A DNA stretch of 7,243 nt, from NCBI GenBank assembly GCA_051748565.1, contig JBNJHN010000079.1, positions 1 through 7,243 of the forward strand, in the 5' to 3' direction. The translations under genes were made by a program, and so were the position numbers. The notes under the pieces were generated by a model. That model ran no database searches and had not been told where the DNA came from. It was given only the letters and a program-made list of their open reading frames with translations. This document shows positions 1-5,979 of this stretch, piece after piece. Within the stretch, counting starts at the first letter, position 1, and each line of letters opens with the position of its first letter. This DNA comes from SKPH01 sp051748565 (GTDB lineage: Bacteria; Bacillota; Dethiobacteria; DTU022).

Positions 1-48
1 TGACAAGGATTTATAAATTATGCGTCAGCTCTGAATCGTGCACCTATC

Positions 49-74
49 TGTTATAATTACGTGTTATAATTAAT
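49..74 (+). promoter_or_regulatory. Tandem extended -10 promoter elements upstream of the methyltransferase
   Basis: Two 13-base units stand head to tail, each beginning TGTTATAATTA. Each contains a perfect extended -10 element (TG, one base, TATAAT), with TATAAT at 52-57 and 65-70. No good TTGACA-like -35 lies 16 to 18 bases upstream of either, which is typical of promoters relying on the extended -10. Predicted starts near 64 and 77 leave a leader of about 30 to 45 bases before the TTG start at 108. Promoter activity is inferred from consensus only. Confidence 0.5.
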
Positions 75-107
75 ATCAAGCAGCAATAAGGAAAGAGGTG
101 CCAAGCA

Positions 108-1382
108 TTGTCTATACATTCTGATATAGAGAAGTACCTCGAGGTTGCTGCTATTAAAACAGAAAGCGGGTTTTCTGCTGAGAAAAAAACGATGCTCGAA
201 GAATTTACAATTGAAGGGATCAAAACATGCCGCCATATTAACGAATTCTGGACTTCCGGGCAGCGACAGGCATCATCAATTCACGAAATTTCTTATCGAG
301 CCTGTTTTAAGCCCCAGCTGCCAAAGTTTTTCATAAATCTATTTACGGAGACAACAGATACTGTTTACGACCCTTTCGCCGGCAGGGGGACAACCATTGT
401 CGAAGCAGCCCTGATGGGCCGTAAAGTTATAGCAAACGATGTTAATCCCCTGAGTAAAATACTTAGCAAGCCCCGGCTTGCTGTTCCTTCTGCTGAAGAT
501 ATCGAAAAGCGGTTATCGGAAATACCTTTCTATAATAAACTGGAAAACGAAATAGATCTTTCCATGTTTTACCATTATAAAACTGAAGCAGAGCTTCTCT
601 CTCTACGCAAATACCTTACTGAAAAAACAGCAGAATCGATGGACGATATTGATAGTTGGATCAGAATGGTGGCAACAAACCGTTTAACCGGTCATTCCAA
701 AGGGTTTTTTTCAGTTTATACAATGCCCCCTAACCAGGCAGTCTCAGCCGAACGTCAGGTATCAATTAACCTTAAACTCTGCCAGCGACCCGAGTACCGT
801 GATGTGCGAAGCATAATTTTAAGAAAAACTAAGCAGTTAATCCGAAATCTCACTTCCGACCAGTTGAAACAACTGAAGGAAGCTTCATTAAGCGCTATTT
901 TCATGGAAAATGATGCTGCTGAAACAAAAACAATTCCGATGGAAAGTGTTGATCTAGTTGTTACTTCTCCACCATTTTTAGATGTAGTTCAATATTCCAA
1001 AGATAACTGGCTGCGCTGTTGGTTTAACAAAATCAACCTGAGCGAAATAGAAAAACGTTTGACTATGGCGACAACTTTAGATAAGTGGTCGGCCTCGATG
1101 CGCGCTGTCCTCAGAGAACTTTACAGAATTACAAGACCTGGGGGTTGGATTGCTTTCGAAGTCGGAGAAGTTAAAAACGGACTTATTAAGCTCGAGGAAA
1201 AAATTATCCCCCTTGGCGTAGAGAGCGGCTTTGAATGTGCCGGCGTAGTTATAAATCAGCAATATTTTACTAAAACTTCTAATATATGGGGGGTAAAAAA
1301 TAATACTTCCGGCACAAACAGCAACCGTATTGTATTATTCAACAAAAAATTACAGGGTCAGGGCCCTGTAAAAAAGAAGTAG
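108..1382 (+). CDS. Site-specific DNA amino-methyltransferase (probably cytosine-N4 or adenine-N6)
   Basis: This is a 424-residue S-adenosylmethionine-dependent DNA methyltransferase. Motif I is DPFAGRGTT (residues 88-96), which binds the cofactor, followed by an acidic residue D111 in IANDVNP. Catalytic motif IV is TSPPF (286-290). An S/T-P-P-Y/F form is commonest among N4-cytosine enzymes, so N4 methylation is favoured but not proven. Motif I precedes motif IV by about 190 residues, so the segment between may hold the target-recognition region, as in the alpha-type order. An N-terminal block, HEISYRACFKPQLPKFF (59-75), is conserved in a group of bacterial methylases as I recall it. The C-terminus has RPGGW (343-347) and an NRIVLF strand. 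The TTG start is chosen because a purine-rich site, GAAAGAGGTG, ends 7 bases before it; no in-frame ATG fits as well. No endonuclease gene lies beside it here, so it looks solitary, though only 107 bases upstream are visible. Confidence 0.9.
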   Translation: MSIHSDIEKYLEVAAIKTESGFSAEKKTMLEEFTIEGIKTCRHINEFWTSGQRQASSIHEISYRACFKPQLPKFFINLFTETTDTVYDPFAGRGTTIVEAALMGRKVIANDVNPLSKILSKPRLAVPSAEDIEKRLSEIPFYNKLENEIDLSMFYHYKTEAELLSLRKYLTEKTAESMDDIDSWIRMVATNRLTGHSKGFFSVYTMPPNQAVSAERQVSINLKLCQRPEYRDVRSIILRKTKQLIRNLTSDQLKQLKEASLSAIFMENDAAETKTIPMESVDLVVTSPPFLDVVQYSKDNWLRCWFNKINLSEIEKRLTMATTLDKWSASMRAVLRELYRITRPGGWIAFEVGEVKNGLIKLEEKIIPLGVESGFECAGVVINQQYFTKTSNIWGVKNNTSGTNSNRIVLFNKKLQGQGPVKKK

Positions 1383-1527
1383 GAGGTTAGGTTTTCGGCA
1401 GATAAGTAATTCGCTACCAAAACGTTAATCATTGTTCGACATTGGAGCAAAGAATCCTGCAAGCAATCCTAAATATTTTGTATAATATAAAAATTAAGGC
1501 TATTGGCATCATTTAGAAGAAGCCGAA
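1383..1527. other. Intergenic gap between convergent genes, no clear terminator
   Basis: These 145 AT-rich bases separate the 3' ends of the methyltransferase and the RING-like membrane protein. I see no GC-rich hairpin followed by a T-run on either strand and no start codon paired with a ribosome site. A TATAAT at 1481-1486 on the plus strand faces no gene. Confidence 0.5.
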
Positions 1528-2097
1528 TTATGGGTAACGATTAAGGTCGTTGGACGGTTTTTCTCCGGAAGGCAAACCACGATTCATAAGTATGGCCTGA
1601 CGGGGTGAGTCATACATAACCCACAGGTAGACAGCAATCAAACCAAGTCCACGGGTAAAAAACCAGGCAGCGATGGCTATAAAAAACCAAAGGAGTCCCT
1701 TGCTAAACAAACCAAGGTACATGTAACCTGCCCCGGGAAATATCAGATTTAAAAGACTGGTTAAAATAGGGTCTTTTCTAAAAGTGCCACTCGCATGACG
1801 ATTTGCCCTGGGTAGAATTTCTACAGCCGGTGATTCCCGTGGCTCCAATAAAGAACGGCAATAGCGGCATTTTGTGGCAAAACTAATTATCTCCTCCCCA
1901 CAAAAGGGACAGCGTTTATAAGAAATTTTTTGATCTTTATCTTCAATTGCCGGTTTGCCAGCACATCCCCAGGTGGTACAACCACCGGTTTTCTCCCAAC
2001 AAACAGCATGGTAATTACGCATACACAGACGACAGCGGACTGAAAGTTCGCCCGGTTTAAAATCCTGACCGCACGTGCTACAATATTTTTCTTTCAT
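1528..2097 (-). CDS. RING/PHD-like zinc finger, zinc-ribbon and TM2-like membrane protein
   Basis: This 189-residue protein has three visible parts. Residues 6-45 carry Cys6, Cys9, Cys22, Cys25, His30, Cys33, Cys40 and Cys45, a C4HC3 order with eight ligands. That resembles a treble-clef RING or PHD finger binding two zinc ions. Residues 63-80 hold a second zinc site, CPFC and CRYC, of the zinc-ribbon type. After a polar linker, residues about 111-162 are hydrophobic, with LLNLIFPGAGYMYLG resembling the start of a TM2-type module, then a long hydrophobic stretch ending YLWVMYD. The zinc domains would therefore sit on a membrane anchor, probably on the cytoplasmic side (inference). The ATG start has GGAGG 9 bases upstream. 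Its function is unknown: bacterial RING-like folds can mediate protein contacts, and no ubiquitin-type partner is visible here. It is transcribed alone, divergent from the HutP-like gene. Confidence 0.85.
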   Translation of the reverse strand: MKEKYCSTCGQDFKPGELSVRCRLCMRNYHAVCWEKTGGCTTWGCAGKPAIEDKDQKISYKRCPFCGEEIISFATKCRYCRSLLEPRESPAVEILPRANRHASGTFRKDPILTSLLNLIFPGAGYMYLGLFSKGLLWFFIAIAAWFFTRGLGLIAVYLWVMYDSPRQAILMNRGLPSGEKPSNDLNRYP

Positions 2098-2117
2098 AAA
2101 AAACAGCCTCCATGATA

Positions 2118-2126
2118 ATTATAACA
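2118..2126 (-). promoter_or_regulatory. Extended -10 element, proximal promoter candidate for the RING-like gene
   Basis: On the minus strand this reads TGTTATAAT, a perfect extended -10, inside a 12-base string identical to 61-72 on the plus strand. The predicted start (about 2111) would abut the ribosome site at 2111-2107, giving an unusually short leader of about 14 bases. That weakens the call. Confidence 0.35.
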
Positions 2127-2167
2127 CACTTATATACCTTTCTTTTATGAGTGATTCCATGCATTGT

Positions 2168-2196
2168 TTGCTCTTTAAGGCTCCAAAGAGGATAAT
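2168..2196 (+). promoter_or_regulatory. Sigma-A-like promoter for the HutP-family gene
   Basis: TTGCTC at 2168-2173 and GATAAT at 2191-2196 are separated by 17 bases, the optimal spacing. The -10 matches the consensus at five of six positions and the -35 at three of six. Transcription would start near 2203, about 24 bases before the TTG start. Confidence 0.45.
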
Positions 2197-2199
2197 ATT

Positions 2200-2208
2200 T
2201 TTATAACA
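2200..2208 (-). promoter_or_regulatory. Extended -10 element, distal promoter candidate for the RING-like gene
   Basis: On the minus strand this reads TGTTATAAA, an extended -10 with TATAAA. No convincing -35 is visible. Transcription from here would start near 2193 and leave a leader of about 95 bases. It overlaps the plus-strand promoter region of the HutP-like gene, so the two could interfere. Confidence 0.3.
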
Positions 2209-2226
2209 CGGTAAGGAGGGATACAG

Positions 2227-2631
2227 TTGGAGAGCCGAAATGTGGCAGAAGCTGCTATAAGCATAGCCATGACTTCTACAAGAAAAGCTGAAATGGATTT
2301 AAAGCAAAAACACCTTGAGGCAGGGATCAAATCGCTGGCAGTGGATTATGGGGGTGAATTTTTAAGTTCGCTGCAAAAAGTTGTAGAGCGAGCCGTAGTC
2401 GCATCAAAAAGAGAAAACATAATCGACAACTCCGGTCACTCGGATGGAGCAGTGGCAGGAGCAACTCGAGAAGCATTAGTCCAGATTATGCCCAAAGCTC
2501 TTGGTCTTAATGTTGGCGGCAAAGTTGGAATTGCCAGGGGCGGTTCCCATGTTGCTGTGGCAATTTTTTTCGGGATTGGATTATTACACAGAAACGACAT
2601 AGCGATTGGACTGGGACACAGGGCCATATAA
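2227..2631 (+). CDS. HutP-family protein, divergent from Bacillus HutP
   Basis: This 134-residue protein resembles HutP, which in Bacillus subtilis is a hexameric RNA-binding antiterminator of the histidine-utilisation operon that needs L-histidine and magnesium. The match is strongest from residue 50 on: VVERAVVASKRENII, ATREAL (79-84), LGLNVGGKVGIARGG (92-106), then VAVAIFFGIG and IAIGLGHRAI at the end. By manual alignment with the Bacillus protein recalled from memory, metal-binding His73 and His77 correspond to Gly74 and Gly78 here, while His138 matches His121. The RNA-contact positions Thr56 and Glu137 appear as Val58 and Leu120. The classic histidine-dependent activity is therefore doubtful, and the ligand and target are unknown. 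No hut genes are nearby. The TTG start is supported by AAGGAGGG (2213-2220), 6 bases upstream. It is followed by the lipoprotein gene after 118 bases and may be cotranscribed with it. Confidence 0.82.
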   Translation: MESRNVAEAAISIAMTSTRKAEMDLKQKHLEAGIKSLAVDYGGEFLSSLQKVVERAVVASKRENIIDNSGHSDGAVAGATREALVQIMPKALGLNVGGKVGIARGGSHVAVAIFFGIGLLHRNDIAIGLGHRAI

Positions 2632-2749
2632 ATAATACCTGATCATTATTCAGTTTTATTAGAAAGGAATATTGCAGTTTTCACAGGTAAGCTGGCGGGG
2701 AACCATCTTCCGGTTACGGTTGTCAATTTGTCAAAGGAGCGTGAATAAG

Positions 2750-3697
2750 ATGCCTGCAAAAAAAATCGCGATATGGATTATATTAATTCTGGTAACCGGC
2801 CTGACAGGAATTTTACTGACCTCATGTGGCGCTGTAAGCTATATGGATTCAAGAGGGGTTTCCGAAGAATATATTGGCCCCGAATCTGCGCCATTTGAAG
2901 CTTATGACGACATGGATAAAAGTGCAGATACCCCGGAACGCGGAGAGGTGTTCAATAGCGGGGTGGGGGAAACCGCACTGCGCCGTATTATCCGCATTGG
3001 CTCAATAGAATTGACCGTGGAGGATACCAGGGAGACAATACGTGAAATTCGAAGCATGATCGAGGCTAAAGAAGGGATTATCAGTACTTCTAATATATAT
3101 GAAATGAGAGAGGGCCAGTACGGGGCAAACCTGACCCTGCGCATCCCTAACAAAAACTTTGATTCTGTTATGGCTCAACTTGAAACATATGGAAAAGCAA
3201 CTAATATAAATACCGGGCTTGATGATGTTACCATGCAGTATATTGACCTTGAATCACGACTCAATAACCAAAAAGCCCAGGAGAAAAGATTAGTGGAAAT
3301 ATTGGATATGGCCGAAACAGTGGAAGAGGTCCTGGAAGTGGAAAGAGAGCTTTACCGGGTAAGAGGTGAAGTCGAGACGATGACCGCCCAGTTTAATTAC
3401 CTGAAAGACCAGGTATTATATTCTACAGTTCACCTCTTGATACGGGAAGAAACCATTCCTACCGGTGCAATATCACCCGGCCCTTTTCATAATCTGGGCA
3501 GCAAAATTGCACAAGCTTTCATCGGCAGCATAAACCTGGTCCTGAACTCTGTTTCCTTTATTATTATAGCCTTTTCGGCTCTGCTGCCGATACTGACCAT
3601 TTTAGTTATGATAGTTGTTCTGGTCTTGCTTTTAGTCCGAAAACTATCCAGGAGAAAAGAAAAGGCATCAAGCAATATCCATCCAAACCAGGAGTAA
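2750..3697 (+). CDS. DUF4349-type lipoprotein with coiled coil and C-terminal membrane segment
   Basis: The 315-residue protein begins with a lipoprotein signal peptide: basic MPAKK, a hydrophobic run, then the lipobox LTSC with the lipidated cysteine at residue 26. A low-complexity acidic linker follows (about 30-75). The domain beginning IIRIGSIELTVEDTRETI (80-97) and continuing through LTLRIPNKNFDSVMAQL matches the DUF4349 family as I know it. Residues about 163-222 are heptad-rich and probably coiled coil. Residues 267-296 form a strong membrane helix followed by the basic tail RKLSRRKEK. The body should thus lie outside the membrane, held by lipid and helix. The ATG is chosen because AAAGGAG (2733-2739) lies 10 bases upstream and the signal peptide starts exactly there. 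A TTG 26 codons earlier (2672) would bury the signal sequence and has poor ribosome-site spacing. The family's function is unknown; envelope sensing is speculation. As a lipoprotein it is a plausible substrate of the nearby Lnt. Confidence 0.88.
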   Translation: MPAKKIAIWIILILVTGLTGILLTSCGAVSYMDSRGVSEEYIGPESAPFEAYDDMDKSADTPERGEVFNSGVGETALRRIIRIGSIELTVEDTRETIREIRSMIEAKEGIISTSNIYEMREGQYGANLTLRIPNKNFDSVMAQLETYGKATNINTGLDDVTMQYIDLESRLNNQKAQEKRLVEILDMAETVEEVLEVERELYRVRGEVETMTAQFNYLKDQVLYSTVHLLIREETIPTGAISPGPFHNLGSKIAQAFIGSINLVLNSVSFIIIAFSALLPILTILVMIVVLVLLLVRKLSRRKEKASSNIHPNQE

Positions 3698-3739
3698 TTT
3701 TAACGAAGGCGGGTAACCGGCAATAATTGATGCAGGGAA

Positions 3740-3757
3740 AATATCAATAGAGATATT
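3740..3757. repeat. Small AT-rich inverted repeat between convergent genes
   Basis: AATATC and GATATT form a 6-bp stem around a 6-base loop in the 74-base gap between the lipoprotein and MarR genes. It has no GC content to speak of and no T-run directly after it, so it is a weak terminator candidate at best. Confidence 0.25.
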
Positions 3758-3771
3758 AAGTGGGTGAAAAA

Positions 3772-4185
3772 TCAGCTATTTTTTATGATATCTTCGTCCA
3801 GTATATCTTCACGTTCAAATAGCTTCACTGCTTTTTGTAAAAGTTCCAACAACTGCTGACGTTCATCTTCAGGAACATGCGACAGATAAACAGCAAGCAG
3901 GAGATTGCGTCTCTCTTCAACATTTTCAAGAACCTGTAAACCCCTGGGTGTTATATAAATCCAGACCTGCCTGCGATCTTTTTCCTGTCTTTCCCTTCCA
4001 ACTAAACCCATTCTATGCAGGCGGTTGATTAATGCCGTAACCGCACTAAGGGTAACGCCGAGTACATGAGCCAGGAAAGAAGTGTTGCAAGGGGCTTTCC
4101 GAAGAGCTCGAAGCACTACATACTGGGTGTCGGTAATCTCGTCAACCGTATAGCGGTTGTGTAAAATTCTCACCCTGTATATCAA
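3772..4185 (-). CDS. MarR-family transcriptional regulator (5' end uncertain)
   Basis: A winged helix-turn-helix repressor or activator of the MarR family, expected to act as a dimer on DNA. Residues 19-31 (DTQYVVLRALRKA) start the DNA-binding domain. The recognition helix is about 44-58 (VTLSAVTALINRLHR), and the wing (62-79) carries the family's DRR signature at 70-72. The C-terminal helix, rich in Leu, Glu and Lys (about 94-125), is the usual dimerisation region. The coordinates given use TTG at 4185, the only standard in-frame start. It has no ribosome site, and the protein would lack most of the N-terminal dimerisation helix. The same frame stays open upstream and encodes ESLLNYIEEIDHVFSR, which fits a MarR N-terminus, so the true product is probably longer (see 4186-4259). 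It is divergent from lnt and may regulate itself or lnt. Its ligand is unknown. Confidence 0.88.
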   Translation of the reverse strand: MIYRVRILHNRYTVDEITDTQYVVLRALRKAPCNTSFLAHVLGVTLSAVTALINRLHRMGLVGRERQEKDRRQVWIYITPRGLQVLENVEERRNLLLAVYLSHVPEDERQQLLELLQKAVKLFEREDILDEDIIKNS

Positions 4186-4259
4186 CCGGCTGAAAACGTG
4201 GTCAATTTCTTCTATATAATTGAGCAGGCTTTCATTGTTTATTGCCTTCCTCTCCCCCC
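4186..4259 (-). other. In-frame 5' extension of the MarR gene, with strong ribosome site but no standard start
   Basis: Reading upstream of TTG at 4185, the frame is open for 25 codons to a TAA. It encodes NNESLLNYIEEIDHVFSR, preceded by an ATA codon at 4242-4240. The purine-rich run at 4259-4245 (GGGGGGAGAGGAAGG) lies at good spacing either for that ATA or for an ATG at 4235-4233. The ATG is out of frame and gives only MKACSII before a stop. One extra G after the ATG would restore M-E-S-L-L-N in frame. Either AUA is used, or one base has been lost in the genome or in the assembly. Confidence 0.6.
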
Positions 4260-4281
4260 GAACTTACTTTAAGTGCTAAAC

Positions 4282-4305
4282 TATTAACTTAATCAAATAT
4301 TAACT
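4282..4305. repeat. Direct repeat TATTAACT, possible operator in the MarR-lnt divergent region
   Basis: TATTAACT occurs at 4282-4289 and 4298-4305, a 16-base period. Extending each copy to 12 bases gives 11 matches. The surroundings are AT-rich and lie between the two divergent genes, where a MarR operator would be expected, though MarR sites are usually palindromic. Its role as an operator is inferred. Confidence 0.3.
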
Positions 4306-4363
4306 AAATTATTTATACCATTCATAATGTTTCCGGTCAAGACAGCTTAATTGATATCTTCTG

Positions 4364-4392
4364 TTTAAATAGAACCATCACTATGGTAAAGT
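4364..4392 (+). promoter_or_regulatory. Candidate promoter for lnt
   Basis: TTTAAA at 4364-4369 and TAAAGT at 4387-4392 are 17 bases apart. Each matches its consensus at four of six positions, and the -10 is preceded by TG plus one base (extended -10). Transcription would start near 4399, leaving a leader of about 48 bases. Confidence 0.35.
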
Positions 4393-4446
4393 AGCATTAA
4401 ATAACCGCTAAATAAATTGAAACGGATCTTATTCGGGAAAGATTGA

Positions 4447-5979
4447 ATGCTGATGTACACTCTATCCGGTCTGGGAAAGTTCCTTAGCTGTAACAAATAT
4501 CTGCTGATGCCCCTGCTGTCAGGCATTTTGCTTATCACAGCATTCCCTCCATTTGATCAGGGCTATGCAGCCTGGTTAGCGCTTTTGCCCCTGCTGGCTA
4601 CTTGCCTGCAGGTTAATCCACTTCGTGCCTTCCTGGCCGGCGTTATATTTGGGATCCCGCTTCACTCTTACTTAAACTTTTACCTGGCAAATGTGCTCTT
4701 CACTTATCTGCCATTTTCACTGGCCCTGGCAGCCATGATTGGTTTGATACTCTATATTAGTCTTTTTTACGGACTCTTTGGGCTGACTGTCGGGCTGGTA
4801 AACCGCTCGGGCAAAAGCTGGTTGACTGCATTCGCGGTGCCCAGCCTGTGGCTTTTAGCTGAGTATTTACGCTCATTAAGTTTTTTAGCTTACAATGTCG
4901 GTTATCTCGGTTACACACAGTGGAATTATCCTACCCTGCTAAACATCACAGCTTTTTACGGTTATTGGGGTTTGCCTTTCCTAATTGTTTTTTTTCAGAT
5001 AATCTTACTCCTCTATTATCTGAAAAAATTACGTGGAATTGAGCTATATGCAGTATCGTTCATGTTTATAATACTGCTCAGTGTAGGCCTTCTAATCCCC
5101 AATATCTTTCCAGTCAGTGAAGATAAAGAACAATTATGGGTCGGATTGATCCAGGGAAACATTGAACCTGAACAGATAGTCGATAGTAATCGGGAGCAAA
5201 TCTTACAGAAATATGTTAACCTAACCCATTCTGCTGTCGAAACAGAACCTTCCGTAAGCCTGGTGGTCTGGCCGGAAACAGTAGCTGAAATCAATTTTTC
5301 AATGGATCAGTCACACCCTCCGGTAATAATTAAAGCCGCAGAAGAGCTTGATATAAGCTTGCTTTACGGAGCCCGCCTGAGAATAAAAGACCAGCTTTAC
5401 AATTCAATCACATTCTTTAAAGAAAATCAGGATGAAATTCCAGTATACAAGAAACACCGCCTGGTGCCGTTCGTTGAATATTTCCCCATGGAACAGGTCT
5501 TAAATGAATTGCTGCAAATAGACCTGCTGTTGGGTAAATATTCAGCAGGAAAAGAAATTACTGTTTTTGATTTTCATGGTGTTAAGCTGGGGGGGGTGGT
5601 CTGTTTTGAATCTTATTTCGGAGATCATACCCGCTTGTTTGCTTCTGAAGGAATCAGACACCTATTTATACTGACCAATGACGCCTGGTTCGGCGACTCA
5701 ATCGGACTGGAACAACACGCCCAGGCAGCGGCAATTAGAGCGGCTGAAATGGGTATCGGAGTAACCCAGGTGGCTAACAGCGGGATCACCATATCATTTG
5801 ATTACCGGGGCAGGGAACTTTTTCGTTCAGGTAAAAACGAAGCAGCGTATTTTACTATACCCCTGGATTTAAAAACCCGCAGTACTATTTACAAAAGCTA
5901 TGGGGATTATTTTCCTGCAATCTGCGCCCTCTTTCTACTGATCACAATCCCTTTAATAAACCTTCGAAAAACTACTTGA
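4447..5979 (+). CDS. lnt: Apolipoprotein N-acyltransferase
   Basis: This enzyme adds the third acyl chain, onto the amino-terminal cysteine of diacylated lipoproteins, at the outer face of the cytoplasmic membrane. The 510-residue length equals that of typical Lnt. Residues about 17-220 hold several hydrophobic helices, including the early TAFPPFDQGYAAWLALLPLL block. The nitrilase-like domain then starts at VGLIQGNIEPEQ (232-243). The catalytic triad is visible: Glu277 in VVWPET, Lys336 in YKKHRLVPF, and Cys386 in GGVVCFES. A second conserved Glu388 follows the cysteine. A final membrane helix lies at 489-507. One oddity is Val343, where the family usually has glycine in PFGE. The first ATG follows a modest GGGAAAG site 5 bases upstream; ATG at 4453 is a possible alternative. 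The gene is divergent from the MarR gene. Many Firmicutes lack a canonical Lnt, so its presence is informative about the lineage. The upstream DUF4349 lipoprotein is a plausible substrate. Confidence 0.95.
   Translation: MLMYTLSGLGKFLSCNKYLLMPLLSGILLITAFPPFDQGYAAWLALLPLLATCLQVNPLRAFLAGVIFGIPLHSYLNFYLANVLFTYLPFSLALAAMIGLILYISLFYGLFGLTVGLVNRSGKSWLTAFAVPSLWLLAEYLRSLSFLAYNVGYLGYTQWNYPTLLNITAFYGYWGLPFLIVFFQIILLLYYLKKLRGIELYAVSFMFIILLSVGLLIPNIFPVSEDKEQLWVGLIQGNIEPEQIVDSNREQILQKYVNLTHSAVETEPSVSLVVWPETVAEINFSMDQSHPPVIIKAAEELDISLLYGARLRIKDQLYNSITFFKENQDEIPVYKKHRLVPFVEYFPMEQVLNELLQIDLLLGKYSAGKEITVFDFHGVKLGGVVCFESYFGDHTRLFASEGIRHLFILTNDAWFGDSIGLEQHAQAAAIRAAEMGIGVTQVANSGITISFDYRGRELFRSGKNEAAYFTIPLDLKTRSTIYKSYGDYFPAICALFLLITIPLINLRKTT

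Noticed and set aside
1352..1369. GC-rich hairpin ACAGGG/CCCTGT at the end of the methyltransferase gene as a terminator
   Set aside because: It lies inside the coding region and is followed by A residues, not T, on the plus strand. On the minus strand the T-run precedes the hairpin.
1381..1386. Strong AGGAGG ribosome-site-like sequence right after the methyltransferase stop
   Set aside because: No ATG, GTG or TTG stands at a workable distance, and no open frame follows. It is probably chance or a remnant.
1457..1486. Plus-strand promoter with CTGCAA and TATAAT, 18 bases apart
   Set aside because: It points into the 3' end of the opposing gene with no plus-strand gene or RNA signature downstream, so it is likely a chance match in AT-rich DNA.
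2631..2650. AATAAT/ATTATT inverted repeat after the HutP-like gene as a terminator
   Set aside because: The stem is entirely A/T with an 8-base loop and no T-run follows; it is too weak to call.
2672..2749. N-terminal extension of the DUF4349 lipoprotein from TTG at 2672
   Set aside because: It would place 26 residues before a clear lipoprotein signal peptide, and the spacing to the nearest ribosome site is only about 3 bases. ATG 2750 has a good site.
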